From positions 558,001 to 622,000 of the forward strand of contig NW_026705227.1 of assembly GCF_029867415.1 (NCBI RefSeq): a stretch of DNA of 64,000 nt, in the 5' to 3' direction. Origin of the DNA: Vicia villosa (lineage: Eukaryota > Streptophyta > Magnoliopsida > Fabales > Fabaceae). Position numbers and translations under genes: made by a program. Shown one piece after another: positions 1 to 11,844 of this stretch (its first letter is position 1; each line of letters starts with the position of its first letter). The notes under the pieces were generated by a model. The model made no database searches and was not told the origin of the DNA. It saw only the letters and a list, made by a program, of their open reading frames with translations.

Positions 1-89
1 ATTGTAAGAAAGTATACACAGCCAAATCAATGAGATATCATTGTTTTTTCACAATACTCAAATGAAAGATAGATTCAGTTCATAATATC

Positions 90-560
90 TACATCTTCTT
101 GTTAAAGCAATTCTTGGAGTCCTTTTCTCTCCTGTTTCATCTGCTTCAGTTTCTGCCCTAGCAGCTGCACGTGCTGCTTTAGCTTGTTTTCTAGTTTCTA
201 TTTCAAAAGCTGCACAACCTACTCTAGCTTCTTCTTAAGCAACTGCAAATTTATCAGCGTTCATAAATACCTTTTCTTTTGCCAAATGACATGCGACCAA
301 TGTTATATTAAAACTCTTCTTTGTCTCATCAGCATAAGCAGGCATATTTAAGTCCTCATTCGGTTTTTGTCTCATCAGCATGTGACTTTGGTTCCTGATC
401 AGGTGACTTTGTCTCATCAGCTGGTCCTTATAAATCTCATCAGGTGATTTTGGCTCAGAAGAAGGTAATTTTGGATCCTCCCCGGTGATAATCTTGTATT
501 AGCAGAAGGTGATTTCGAATCATGATCAGCAGAGTATAGCTTAATATAAAGTGACTTTGG
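90..560 (-). pseudogene. Unidentified pseudogene tail, Ala/Glu/Lys-rich
   Basis: On the minus strand a frame reads a segment ending NADKFAVA, then a stop, then EEARVGCAAFE and an alanine/arginine-rich coiled-coil-like stretch ending ETGEKRTPRIAL. Upstream lie short repeats of an ADETKSPDQ-like peptide, visible on the plus strand as repeated 'caggtgactttg' words. The duplicate at 53,745-54,215 has the same stop at the same place, so the break predates the duplication. I do not recognise the family. Confidence 0.4.
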
Positions 561-754
561 ATCTTCCTCAGGTGATAAGATAAATCAAATTGTAGAGTAT
601 TAGATAAAATTCAAAGAAATTAAGCACTTTAAGCAGCAGCAGCAACAACAACAAATCAAATCCACATTGTCAAAAGCCTCTCAAATATCAGTTTTTCATA
701 GCAAGGTCACCTTTAAAAGATCTCTTGGATAGTAAATTGATATTCTCAGAAGTT

Positions 755-1557
755 ATACAACTATGTTGTCAATAGCGCGCTATAACGGTGTAGCGTAGCG
801 GTAGAGGACATCGCCGCGACGCTTTTGGGCTGCTAACCGCTATCTGAAATAGCGGAAATAGCGGCTGCGATTTGTGGAGGTGTAGCAGTGGAATAGTGGC
901 GCAATAGCAATTATGTAGCGCTTTACAGCCCCCTACTGTGAATATGAGGTTAATACTGTAATTTTGAATTCTTTTTTAAGTGCAAATTTGTATTTTTTTC
1001 CTCTTATTTCACTAATATAAAAGCTAAAAGTGGGCTCTCTCTTCACTCTTCACTCAAATTAGCAGCCACTCTCTTTCTCCTCTGTTTTTACATCACGCTT
1101 CCACTTTTTCTCTTCACAGCAAGTTCAACATTTTCTCTTCTCTTCACAACAAACATCAATCTTTCTCAACCATATTTCCACTTTCCTCCTCACCTATTCA
1201 TCTTTTTCTCATCCATTCACATCTACTTAGGAACCATGGCATCATCATCTTCTGCAAGTTTAAGTTTTATACCTTGCTACATTAGTGTCTAATGGAGATG
1301 AGGAGTTGGAGATGGAAGAAGTGTTTGAAATTGAATCAAGTGATGAGCAAGACGATATTAATGTGGTGGAACTTAGAAGTGAAGATGAGACGGATGTGAT
1401 TTAGTCATTTTGTTTACGTTTAGAATTTGATTTAGTCATTTTGAGTACATTCCTAATTTGAGTCATTATGTTTGGTTATTGTATGTTGCAACTTTTGGGT
1501 TATGTATGTTGCAACTTTTGTTTATAAGTCATTATGTGTGTTGTTGGAACCTATTTT
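755..1557. mobile_element. hAT-like deletion derivative, right end lost
   Basis: This matches the element at 54,976-55,943, which is bounded by inverted ends and a direct target repeat. The left end is rich in TAGCGG/GCGC words. Inside is a 5'-UTR-like CT-rich stretch, a start codon reading MASSSSASL near 1,236, and a downstream acidic reading segment (NGDEELEMEEVFEIES) that resembles the acidic C-terminus of plant hAT transposases. The middle of the transposase is missing. The right terminus is absent because 772 bp present in the other copy are deleted here. Confidence 0.6.
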
Positions 1558-1889
1558 TAGCTTAAAAACATATTGTACACAAACCAAAAACTAATGGCGT
1601 TTAAACTAACAACACTGGGACAAAAAGGGAAACTAGTAACAAAAACCATGCAGCAACTTGAGTACACCTGCAGCAAGTCCTCTAAAAGGAAGCAAAAGGG
1701 GATCAAGACGATTGTCTAAAACATATAGCATCAGTACAAGAGAAGTGGGAATATTTCCACCAATAAGCATATTGAGTAAACACATACTCATGCTCTACTA
1801 AAGAAGTGGCAATACCCCCATCGAAATTCAATTCATGCAAAAGGAGCCGTTACCCTCATACTAGCAGATCTATAGAGGTGAATATGTGC

Positions 1890-2262
1890 ACCATTAGAGG
1901 GACGTGTTTAAGCAGGATTACTACAAACCCAGAAAGGGGAGCCGCCTCGCGTAGCTCTGCGCTCAGCTTCTCTTGGAATATATCACTAACCGAGTTTCCC
2001 CTATTTATCCATAATTCCAAATCTAACCAGCAACTAACCAAATGAAATTTGAAATGCTTTTCCAAACTCACCAGTTTGATGATGTACTTCAGATGGAATT
2101 ACATGATAGAACACTGGCAAAACAATTTGCCCTATGGTTCTGCAACACTGCAGGATTATATCACCAACTCTTCCAAACACAAACACAATTCTGCATAATT
2201 TGTTGAGAAAACAATAACAAAATTAGTGAAGTTGAAATGTGAACTCCTCTTTGAAGAGTAAA
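1890..2262 (-). pseudogene. TIR-domain pseudo-exon downstream of TNL-1
   Basis: Minus-strand translation in shifting frames gives [35 protein letters not shown] and ELREAAPLSGFVV, the order of motifs in the second half of the TNL TIR exon. Frameshifts and stops interrupt it. There is no NB-ARC exon beside it: the piece lies just beyond the 3' end of TNL-1. A second copy sits in the same place behind TNL-3, so it was part of the duplicated block. It is probably the remnant of a fourth TNL in an older tandem array. Confidence 0.8.
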
Positions 2263-5200
2263 AAACATCCCTACAAACGTCTACTTCGGAGTTTTTAAGT
2301 GATATGATAATTAACGAAACAATTTCAGGCATCGGTGAGGGATTGGAATCAAAGAAAATTGTAACAACATAGTGCCATTAGGAATTGTTTACTTAATGCA
2401 AGAATGGTGTCCCCTACATTGCAGGAGATTGTTGTTCAAAAAATGATAATCGGAATACTCTTTAACTATTCAAAATAGCCAACTTACACATTAAAGTTAA
2501 CACTTAATATCAAAAAAGCTTTTACATGCCTTTAAAATGGGTACTGTTCTATCAAAAATGATTTTTAATCTTTTTTTAAGATATGATTCACAATGAACCA
2601 ATTAAGACATCTAGTGTGAGATAACAGGACTTTTAAAGACCAAAAGAACAAAAACTAAACCAAAGGCACACAGTAGTAACAACTTTAATAACAACGTTTA
2701 GCAGTATATCATAAATTTCATAGAGAGATTGCCAAGTTTGTCCTCAAACTGAATGACTTCTGGATAAATGGCTGATTTCCACCAACAAATTCAAGTCCAA
2801 CTTGACTATCCCCAGCACTCCACTAATCTACACATAAAATTTGTAATCCACTGTCTAAAACTATATTTGACAGATCCACAACTACTCGCACCAACATTTT
2901 TTTCCACGAGTTCCACTTGTGGAGAGCTCGTCCTTAATATGCTTTCATTTTCATCAGCACTATAAGCATTAGCATTTTCGTCTGGTTCTTCACATTGTAC
3001 GCTTTCATTTTCATCAGCCCTACAAGCAATAGTATTTTGTTCTGGTGCTTCCCATTGTTCACTTTTTTCTCCCATTGGTTCATCATATACGAGATAAACT
3101 GTAGTTTTCTTCACACTGAAACCATTTTCAAAAACAACAACAACTTCCACTTTGTCTCTGGGTTCTATACTTGATACTACTCTCTCCCCCTCCTCGTCTG
3201 TAAAGGAAGCAAGTGTCTCTTTCCTATAGAGCTGAATGGTGGCTTTCGTGTAATTTTTCACCAACACATTTTTAAGACCATCCGATGTTATGTTATCAGG
3301 AGTTGATGAATAGGCAATGCAGATCAATGACTTCAAGTTACGCCCTTCTACTTGAGGGACTTTAAAAATTACGGCAGAACCATCACAATTGAAGCTTAAC
3401 CAATCGGGATAACTATCACCCAGGAGCACACAACCACCACTCTCGTCACCGGACATATACTGTACAAGAAAAATAGGATCAAAATTCAATCTTAAAATAT
3501 ATTTATTAGGTAACAAGGGAAACCTAAAAATTAGGAGATCATCAAATTGAGTTAAGAGCAACTACGCAAATGGATTAGACACACATATTAACCAAAAACC
3601 TTAAGGCATTGGATATATGGATCTCATCACGTTTATGTCACTTAAAAGTAACTCACATTTTCATCTAACATGTTACTTCTTATTTACATTTGAAAGAACA
3701 ATAATATTAACAATAAAATACATGCAAAGGAGAATGAGTAAAACCTGTAAAACTTTCTCTTTCAGAATATTGGCAACTTGGCAATTCCTTCCCAGTTGAA
3801 TGAAAAGAGATTTAAAGGAATTTTTTGATACTTGTGATGTGGAAGATGTTGGTTCCAATTCTCGAGAATTTAGGGCATATAATGCCTCTAAAATTATTGT
3901 TGTATCATGAGAAAGTTGATCCTCCGAGCTACACTCCACCCAAAGACTTCTAAGACTTGGAAGGTACTTAGAAATCGATGATAGCTCCTGGGAACTACTA
4001 TGTGGTACATCTAAAGAAATAAGAGAAGACATAATAGTAGATGTTTGAAATTGGGGTGTAAAATTATTTGTTGGAGATATCCAAGACGAAATGATAGCTG
4101 GAAATACATCCCTTGAGAAACCCTCATAGCCGCACAAAGAAATGTAGCCGATACTTTTTGATCTGACTATAGAAAACGGAACTCTTGTTATTCCAGTGTT
4201 ATTTGCAATCAGAGTGGTCAAAGATTCCATTTTTTCTATGTCTTCTTCCAACGTGTCAATCATTAAACACCCTGAAAGAATTAGAGTTTTAAGAGATGTC
4301 AACTTATAAATGCTTCTTGGAAGGTTACATAGGCAAATACAGTCTTCCAAATTTATTAGAAGAATTTTATTGAGATCTCCAATGCTGTTGGAAACCTCAG
4401 ATAACATTGGACAATCTACAAGTATTAGCTTTTCAAGATTAGGCAAATTTGAGAAGTTTGGGGTCTGCATCAGTTGATGGGAATGACTAAGGTTTAGGAT
4501 TTTCAGCATCTCCATTCTCTACAAGAATATAAATGTTAAAAAGTGGATATAGGAAAGAAGCTTGCAAAAATAAATGGAAGCATTAACCATGATAAGTGAA
4601 ATAATACATGAAATGCAAAAAACTAAAATCAATATTAATACCGGGGTCTCTTTCCACACAAATTTCATATTGCTGTTTTCTAACTCCATGGAAACTAAGT
4701 TTCCTTGATAAAAGTTTGAAGGTATGCATGTTAAAGGAAATCCATTCCAACATAGCCATCTTAAATTTCTTGAAAGATATTCAAAATCTCCATCGAGTTG
4801 TACACCAACAAGTTGAAGCAATCTGAGTCTCTTCATCTTCTTAAACGCTTTAGTGCTAAAACATTTTGAATTAGCTATTGGCAACTTCAAAGCTAGTCCC
4901 TCAACAGCTTTTGTTCCCTGAGAAATATAATGGACCAAATCGTAAAACATGAAAAACGTAAGAAACAAGACAGGTAAAAAAAACTTGTGACTAAACCGAC
5001 CATTTGTTAGAAGTCATATTGAAAAACAATTCTTAACTCCAAACGAGAGTAATTTTCAAATTTCTTATATTAAATAACTCAAATTTTTTTTCTTATTAAT
5101 GCTATAGACATTTTAAATACAGAAATAAGAATATGAAGTTCTTACATTTTGATCAAATAAAACACCAAGCACATCCTCGCGAAACCATAATATGCTACGT

Positions 5201-7009
5201 TCCTCAGGCTCCTTCGGTGATTTTTCACGAATGATTTCTCTTCCCATATCTCGTAACAAATCATGCATTCTAAGCTTGTTCTTATCATCAACAGTTATCA
5301 GGCTTCGCTCAACAAGCACACTTATTCCAATTTCTGCAAAAAGTCCACAGGGATTTAATATTTGTATAACATCATTTCGGTCCATCCCAATAAAGAAACA
5401 AGCTATGTCAAGAAATATTTCTTTCTCAGTATCATCATTTAAACCATCATAGCTGATTTTTAACTTCTGTTGTACTTGATCATTGGGAATTATTTTGATT
5501 TTCTCCAATACACACTTCCAATCTGTTAGTCCCCTGTCAAACAAATAGGAACCAAGGACTTCCAGAGCTAGTGGCAATCCCCCACAGTACTCAACAATTT
5601 TTCTAGAAATTTCAGCAAATTGTTTTCTAGGACTAGGTTGCTTGAATGCATTCAAACTAAAAAACTCAATTGATTCATTTTCATCCATTTCTTTCATTGT
5701 GTATACTTTGTCAACTCTTATCCCTCTAAGTATATGTTTATCTCTAGTTGTGATTATTATTCTACTACCAGAACCAAACCATTCACGACTTCCACACAAA
5801 GCTTTTAGTTGGTCCAAAATATTCACATCATCAAGTATGAGAAGTACTCTTTTATTACAGAGTCTATCTTTCAATGTAGTTTTCCCAGACTCAATGCTTT
5901 GTATCTTGGTTTTTGTTTCTTTGAAGATATCTAACAGAAGTCGTTCTTGTAAAGACACTTTTCCAGTAGTACCTTCCCAGGTTTCTCTAATATTTACAAG
6001 GAAACTCCTGCCTTCGAAATTGCGGCCAATTTTGTTGTAAATGGCTTTTGCAATGGTGGTTTTACCGGTTCCCCCCATACCCCACATCCCTAGGAGTAGA
6101 ACATTATTTGATTGTTGGATGTCTAGCTGTTGAATTATATCTTTCACCCGTGATTCAACTCCCACTGGATTATCAGCAACAAACAATTGTGTCTTGTCAA
6201 GCAAAAGAGTAACTTTTTCGACAATATCGTTGATAGCCTCCCTTTCATTCCTTATAAATGAACCAAAGAAATGATGAGTAAACCAAAGCACACGCAGACA
6301 CGTGCACAAACATTCATATGTGTATATGTGTGTGTCCCAATGGGTCAAAAGTATATCAGAAATTTGAGTAAGAAAAAAGTAATTGCAATGACTTTCCAAG
6401 ATGTTGCTCAGTAACCACTAAGAAGTAAATTATACATGAAACTATGCTTTGAGTAAACAATTCTTGCATCAATCATTATGTCACATATCAAGCAAACATG
6501 GAATGATTCTTCCACATACGAAAAATATTGATTCTAAAAATATAGTCTTCCCAACTAAAACAAAATATTTTTGAAAGTAACCAGACCTAAATTACCTTGA
6601 ATTTAGAACTACGAAACCAGCAAGGCCGGCAGCTTCACGGAGTGCTTTTCTCCATTTGAGAGACTTATATTTTTTGTCCTTTGAAGTCCTATTCAAAAGC
6701 CTTTGAAATGCTTGTCCAAACTCACCAGTTTGGTGACGAACTTCAGATGGATCTACACCATAGAACACCGGAAGCACCACCTTTCCTACAGTTCTGCGAC
6801 ACTGGATTATTTTCACCAATTCTTCCAAACACCATCTTGAATCAGCATAATTTCTTGAAAAAACAATCACAGAGATCTGAGAGTTTTCAATAGCTCGTAG
6901 TAGTGATGCTGAAATGTGATTTCCTCTTTGAAGCGAATCATCGTCCATGAAAACGGAGATTCCATCGTTTTGAAGAGAAGCATGGAGATGTGAAGTGAAA
7001 GATGCACGC

Positions 7010-7500
7010 GTGTCATCTCCTCTGAAACTTAAGAACACTTCATGTTCGTTGATCACTCTATTAACGTCAATCCCTTCTACTTGAAAAGAAGAAGTGAGTT
7101 CTGAAATGAGAGATTCAAGGTATAGAATACATTCATGGAAATGTGAAGTGAAAGATAGACATGTGATTTTTGCTAACAACACTTCATGTTCACGGATCTC
7201 TGTATTAACGTCAAACCTGACCTTTTTAAGAGAAGCAGTGAGATGTGAAATGAGAGATTCAAGTTTTTGAAGAGAAGCATGGAGAAGTGAAGTGGTAGTT
7301 GCAGGTGTGTATTCTGAAATGAGAGATTCAAAGTCTGGAGATGCACACGCTCTTTTTCTTATCAAACTCATAAAATTTTCATGTGAATGAATCTCTCTAT
7401 CGACGTCCTCTTGAAGCGAAGAAGTGAGTTCTGAAATGAGAGATCCAAGCTGTTGAATAGATTCATGGAGAATTGAAGTGAAAGATGCATCTGTGTTTTT
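7010..7500 (-). repeat. Degenerate TIR-start repeats in TNL-1 exon 2
   Basis: Upstream of the true TIR start, the coding exon repeats a block of about 50 residues. Anchor words are NTDASFTSILHESI, TTTSLLHASL, SFTSHFHECI and the genuine TRASFTSHLHASL. Each is followed by a LISELTSS-like helix, then DVNREI and EHEVLL-like words that mimic the TIR entry EHEVFLSFRGDD. Spacing of the anchors is 62, 48 and 51 residues. At DNA level the plus strand repeats 'tctgaaatgagagattcaag'. TNL-3 has the same arrangement; TNL-2 has none. Confidence 0.8.
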
Positions 7501-7508
7501 TTCTCTCA

Positions 7509-7822
7509 GGCTTTGTTTGGATTGATGGAATCGGATGGAGCGGAGCAGAACGGAATGGAATAAAATGATATTCCGTTGTTTGGATAATTTAAAAACGGAT
7601 GGAGCGGAGCGGAAAGGAGTGGTATGGATTTCATTCCATTCCATCACTTACCACCATATTCCTTCCCCTCCGATTTGGGCGGAATGAATAATTTGTCTTA
7701 TTCCGTTCTAAAATTTCCAAACAATGGAATGGTACATTCGTTCTGCTCCGTTCCACTCCGCTCCATCCGACTCCGCTCCATTCCATTCCGCTCCGTTCAT
7801 TTCATGATATCCAAACATACCC
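7509..7822. mobile_element. Tourist-like (PIF/Harbinger) MITE in TNL-1 coding exon
   Basis: A 314-bp insertion absent from TNL-3 has terminal inverted repeats GGCTTTGTTTGGAT and (reverse complement) GGGTATGTTTGGAT, flanked by the 3-bp duplication TCA at 7,506-7,508 and 7,823-7,825. TIR style and TSD length fit PIF/Harbinger MITEs. The interior is rich in GGAATGGA/GGAGCGGA words. It adds 317 bp including the TSD, which shifts the reading frame and brings in a stop. Confidence 0.92.
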
Positions 7823-8163
7823 TCAAACTTTTGAACAACGCTTCAGTTTTACGGAATGATTGAAGAGAAGCTTTTAAACGTAAAATGAGAGTATAACGAT
7901 CGTCTTCTTTTATAATTCTTAGCAGCACTTTATCCGCTTTTAATTCCTTCAATATGTCGAATTTTTTGTTCTTTTTTTTGTTTCTTGCTAAGTCGTTTAA
8001 AACTGTAAAAAATAAATTATGAAACAAAAATTAAAAAATATAAAAAATAAAAATAGGAATGAATTAGAGGGCTCAGAATGTAACCTTTTTTTCTAATCTG
8101 TCCGCTTTTGGGACGAAGTGGCGCAGCAGATCTTAGCTTTGAGGAAAACATGAATGATTGACT

Positions 8164-8329
8164 GAATCAGAAAATTATGAGACTACTTTTCTATAGCTAT
8201 GGATATTCGGTGAGTTCGATTGAACTCCCACTAAGACAAGGATGATAATGAATCAGAAAATTATGAGACTACTTTTCTATAGCTATGGATATTCGGTGAG
8301 TTTGATTGAACTCCCACTAAGACAAGGAT
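8164..8329. repeat. Tandem duplication, 86 bp x 2, in TNL-1 promoter region
   Basis: The stretch beginning 'gaatcagaaaattatgagac' and ending 'agacaaggat' occurs twice head to tail, with one visible base difference. It lies directly upstream of the TNL-1 start. TNL-3 has only parts of one copy. Confidence 0.9.
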
Positions 8330-8514
8330 AAGCTTTTTAGATATGTGGCAGGAATGAAATCTAAGTGATAAATAATAAACCTTTTAGATATGCGTCACAT
8401 ATTCGACAAAAACTTAAAAGGCAATGGAAGTATATGTCTCATCTCTTATAAATACAACATTTTTTTCGTTCTTAGTCGATGTGGGATTTTAGCACTTTTA
8501 TACTTGAAATTTAA

Positions 8515-8947
8515 GAGTGTGTTTGTTTCAAGTTAAAAAATGTCTTTTCTTAAAATCCTATTCCCAGGATTATTATTCCTAAGAATAATATTCCTATGGA
8601 AGTGTTTGGCCAAAAGGTATATATCCCAGAAATCTTTACAAATTTTATTTAATTTAAAAAATATAAAACTTACAAATAAAAATAAATATGAGTATTTGTG
8701 GAAAGTTATGGTTAGTGAATCATTATTCCCTTGGGAATGTTGGATTCCCACCTTCAAAGCATGGAAATAAACTTGAGAAAATTCATGTGTTACAACATTC
8801 TAGAGAATAAAAGATACCTAAGAACAATTTTTATAAACTTGAAATAAACATGTGTTCAAAAAAAAACTTGAAATAAACATGGGACTATTTCGTTTCCAAT
8901 GTCACATTCCCAAGAATATATTTCCAATCCTTGAAACAAACACACCC
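8515..8947. mobile_element. Tourist-like MITE
   Basis: The ends GAGTGTGTTTGTTTCAAG and (reverse complement) GGGTGTGTTTGTTTCAAG are inverted repeats, flanked by TAA at 8,512-8,514 and 8,948-8,950. A 3-bp TAA duplication is typical of PIF/Harbinger. The interior has inverted copies of 'ttcccaggaatat'-like words and no coding capacity. Confidence 0.88.
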
Positions 8948-8950
8948 TAA

Positions 8951-9814
8951 CATTTTGCTTCTCTAATCAGGTTCTTCTTTTATACTTGTATCAGACACTA
9001 TAAGTGTATCTAATTGGTTTGAATTCATACTTGGTCTTGTGCATGCAATTAGTTGGATATCTCCCCTTTATACCATATTTGTTCCAATCACGTGTTCCCC
9101 AATTATTTTTCAATACTCTTCTAGGTTTCTCTCTTTTTTTTAAACTAGACAAAGGACTACAAGTCCGATCAAGTGCTCTCCGTTGCTTTCTCAAGAGAAG
9201 CAAGCTTTGATTGTGGAGGATTCTCTTTCATGTCAAGTATCTTACATTTTTAAATTTTTGCAGACACTAAGACACTTGGTTCAGAATTATTCAAGGTCTC
9301 ACTTTTTGATATGACAGATGTGTTGATTTATTAGTACTCCAAACTATATGTAGCTTGTCTTTATAAGACAAGACAAGACAGATGATAGGAAGGTGCATGC
9401 TGTTTACGGTAATATATTTGAAATATTCGCTATTACAAAAAAAAAATCATAACACTTGTATTACACTTGTTACTAATATTTTATCCGAACTATTTTTCAG
9501 GCGTTGATCATCTCTCGCTTATCTAAACCGTTTATCTGACATTAAATATTAAATTTTATGTAACAAACCAACTTTGATTAATATTATGTATAAAGTTGGT
9601 TAATACAGTTCATAACTTGGTTAATGAGTTTTTTAATCATAAAAAAAAAATATTAAATAGTAAAATAAAGTTGTTTAATGGAGTGTAAAAGTGAGTTAAT
9701 ACATTTATAATTTAGTGTCAGAAACATGGTTAATAGTATGTATTTTGTTGGTTAATGAAGTAGTGGAATGATTAATAAATTATAAGTAAAATAAGTGATT
9801 AATGATATATATTT
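8951..9814. other. Intergenic, no gene seen
   Basis: AT-rich sequence with no convincing reading frame. From about 9,570 short 'ggttaat' words recur loosely and continue after the MITE at 10,254-10,320, so one older degenerate repeat was interrupted by the MITE. Confidence 0.5.
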
Positions 9815-10253
9815 GGCTAAATTACAGTTTTGATCCCCCTATTTTGGCCAACTCATGAAATCAGTTCCCCTATTTATTTTTTAAACAGTTTTGGTCCTCA
9901 TGTCCATTTTTCATTCAAAAAACATTGTTGTGTACTATTTTTTTAGATACGTAACATACTTTTATTGACTTGGAATAAGAAATATTAATTATTGACGACG
10001 TTTTCTTCCTTTAATCGTCTTCTCTGATCGTCGTCTTTTTCTCCCAGCTTATTCGTTCATCTCTTTCATTCTCTAAAAAACGCTCTATACGTTCTCTCTC
10101 GTTCAGAAAGTATCCCACAAATACAAAAAAACTGAAAAATCAACATTTTTTGGACGAAAAATGGACATTTGGATCAAAATTGTTTAAAAAATAAAAAGGG
10201 TGACTGATTTCGTGAATTGACCAAAATAGGAGGACCAAAACTGTAATTTAGCC
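9815..10253. mobile_element. Mutator-type MITE, 439 bp
   Basis: Terminal inverted repeats GGCTAAATTACAGTTTTG and its complement, flanked by a perfect 9-bp duplication TATATATTT (9,806-9,814 and 10,254-10,262). A 9-bp TSD is the hallmark of Mutator-like elements. Subterminal 'gatccccctattttggcc' words recur inverted at the other end. Same family as the element at 44,705-44,981. The middle contains a unique CT-rich insert. Confidence 0.93.
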
Positions 10254-11660
10254 TATATATTTTTATGGTTAATTAAATTGTGAAATTGATTAATAATTTT
10301 GTGTTATAAAATAAATTTTAAAATAAATATTTTTAAAAAAAATAATATTGTTTTAATAAAAAAAATTATTCACCGTATAAATACGGTAAATAATATATAC
10401 GATGTAGGTATATGATGTAGAAATAGTTGTAAAAATAGCATGATATTTAAAATACAATCAAAGTACTTAAAAAGACCCAAAACAAACTACTCCAAAAGAC
10501 ACATGAGCCATAAATAAGATAAGTATTATCATCCAACGACGCTAACACCTCTAGTATCAGTTTCACAAGGGATGGTAAGAATCACATCATCTTTAAAGTT
10601 AAACTCCTCTTCGAGAAGATCTAAAACAGATTAAAAAGGAATAGGACAAAATACATGGGACAAAATACGATTATAATAACCTCACTCCAAAAAAAAAAGA
10701 TTATAATAATACCAATAAAATGGAAGAAAAATCACACAACTGCAGAAATACCACAATGCCCAAAAAAATCACTGAAAAATGAACCAATGCTACATGGCAG
10801 CAGCTTCCTGTCTATCCAAACCGGGCCACCTATAGCATAAACATATATCCTCCACCCCATCAAAGCACCCACATTATCCCTATGCAATCTATCACAGCAC
10901 AATACTCCAAAACAGAATCTGCCCCTCAACTTCTGAACAGGTTTAGTAGACTGGCTGTACTTTTAAAATGGTTAAATCTACCATTTAAAACAGAATCATT
11001 TATATCCAATCATCTGCTCCTAGTTCTCACCAAAATTATAAGTTTTTTCAACATGGTTCACCACAATCATATAAACATGCAATTTTGCAAGCAAAATTGA
11101 GTTGTAAGAACATCCATCAACCACATGTTTCTTCTCAAGCTTCTTTTGCATATGCACCTCAAAGAGCATTTATCATATAGTTTGCATTCATTTGAAAAAA
11201 AAAAAAAGAGGCTAAACTGAATAGCATAAAAATGAACTATCAGTTAAATATCCTTTAGGAGAAAATGATAATTACAATACTTTAACTATTCAAAATAGCC
11301 AACTTACACATTCAAGTTAACACTTTTTTTTTATCAAAAAAGCTTTTTACATGCCATTAAAATTAAAATGGGTACTGTTCTATCAAAAATGATTTTTAAA
11401 CTTTTTTTTAAGATATGATTCACAATGAGATAACCAATTAAGACATCTAGTGTGAGATCCCAGGACTTATAAAGACCAGCAGAACTAAAACTAAACCAAA
11501 GGCACACAGTAGTATAGTAACAATTTTAATAACATTTAGCATCATATCACAAATTGCATACAGGAATTGCCAATTTTGTCCTCAAACTGAATGACTTGTG
11601 TAAAAATGACTGATTTCCACCTACAAACTCAAGTCCAACTTGACTTTCCCCAGCACTCCA
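10254..11660. other. Intergenic; 3' flank of TNL-2
   Basis: No gene is seen. From about 11,270 the sequence matches the 3' flanks of TNL-1 (from about 2,455) and TNL-3 (from about 57,440), starting at 'tttaactattcaaaatagcc'. The match shows that all three loci descend from one ancestral gene including its downstream region. Confidence 0.6.
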
Positions 11661-11844
11661 CTAATCTACACATAAAATTTGGAATCCATTGTTTGACACT
11701 ATATACACAAAATCCACAACAACTACTAGCACCAAAATAACTTGTGGAGAGCTCGTCATTACTATACGTTCATTTTCATCACCACTACAAGCAATAGCAT
11801 TTTCTTCTGATGCTTCACATTGCTCCATTTTTTTCTCCAACTGG
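11661..11844 (-). pseudogene. Orphaned C-terminal tail of TNL-2
   Basis: Beyond the TNL-2 stop, the minus strand still resembles the Glu-rich tail of TNL-1 and TNL-3 (words EKKMEQCEASEENAIACS, DENE, SSPQV) but in another frame. In TNL-1/3 the codon after VYD is GAA; here a small local change gives TGA. TNL-2 therefore lost about 90 C-terminal residues outside the C-JID fold. Confidence 0.7.

Larger units (their letters stand above)
2806..8151 (-). pseudogene. TNL-1: TIR-NB-ARC-LRR gene with MITE-split N-terminal exon
   Basis: Exons by eye, all with GT/AG borders: 8,151-8,085; 8,002-6,596 (TIR); 6,250-5,146 (NB-ARC); 4,917-4,642; 4,518-3,745 (LRR); 3,459-2,806 (C-JID and tail). The NB-ARC is intact: P-loop GMGGTGKTT, kinase-2 LLILDDV, RNBS-B SRIIITTRD, GLPLAL, MHD. 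The TIR keeps EVFLSFRGDDTR and CLEEL with the glutamate expected for NADase activity. From the normal start, translation stops inside the MITE at 7,797 (about 90 aa). An ATG inside the MITE at 7,647 is in frame with the TIR, giving a possible 1,286-aa protein with 46 MITE-derived residues. Without the insertion the frame would be open. It is labelled a pseudogene because the ancestral start is cut off, but the rest shows no stop, so it may still be expressed. Confidence 0.85.
1..8215. repeat. Segmental duplication, left copy
   Basis: The window opens inside a block that recurs in the same orientation from 53,657 to about 62,815. The match covers an unidentified pseudogene, a decayed transposon, a TIR pseudo-exon, all six TNL exons and introns, and about 60 bases upstream of the start codon. 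It continues leftwards out of the window. Differences between copies are discrete: this copy lacks the 556-bp solo LTR found at 54,348-54,903, lacks 772 bp present at 55,778-56,549, and alone carries the MITE at 7,509-7,822. Confidence 0.93.

Noticed and set aside
5192..6040. Plus-strand frames opposite TNL-1, and equivalents opposite TNL-2 and TNL-3
   Set aside because: Antisense shadows of the NB-ARC exon, occurring at equivalent places in all three genes.
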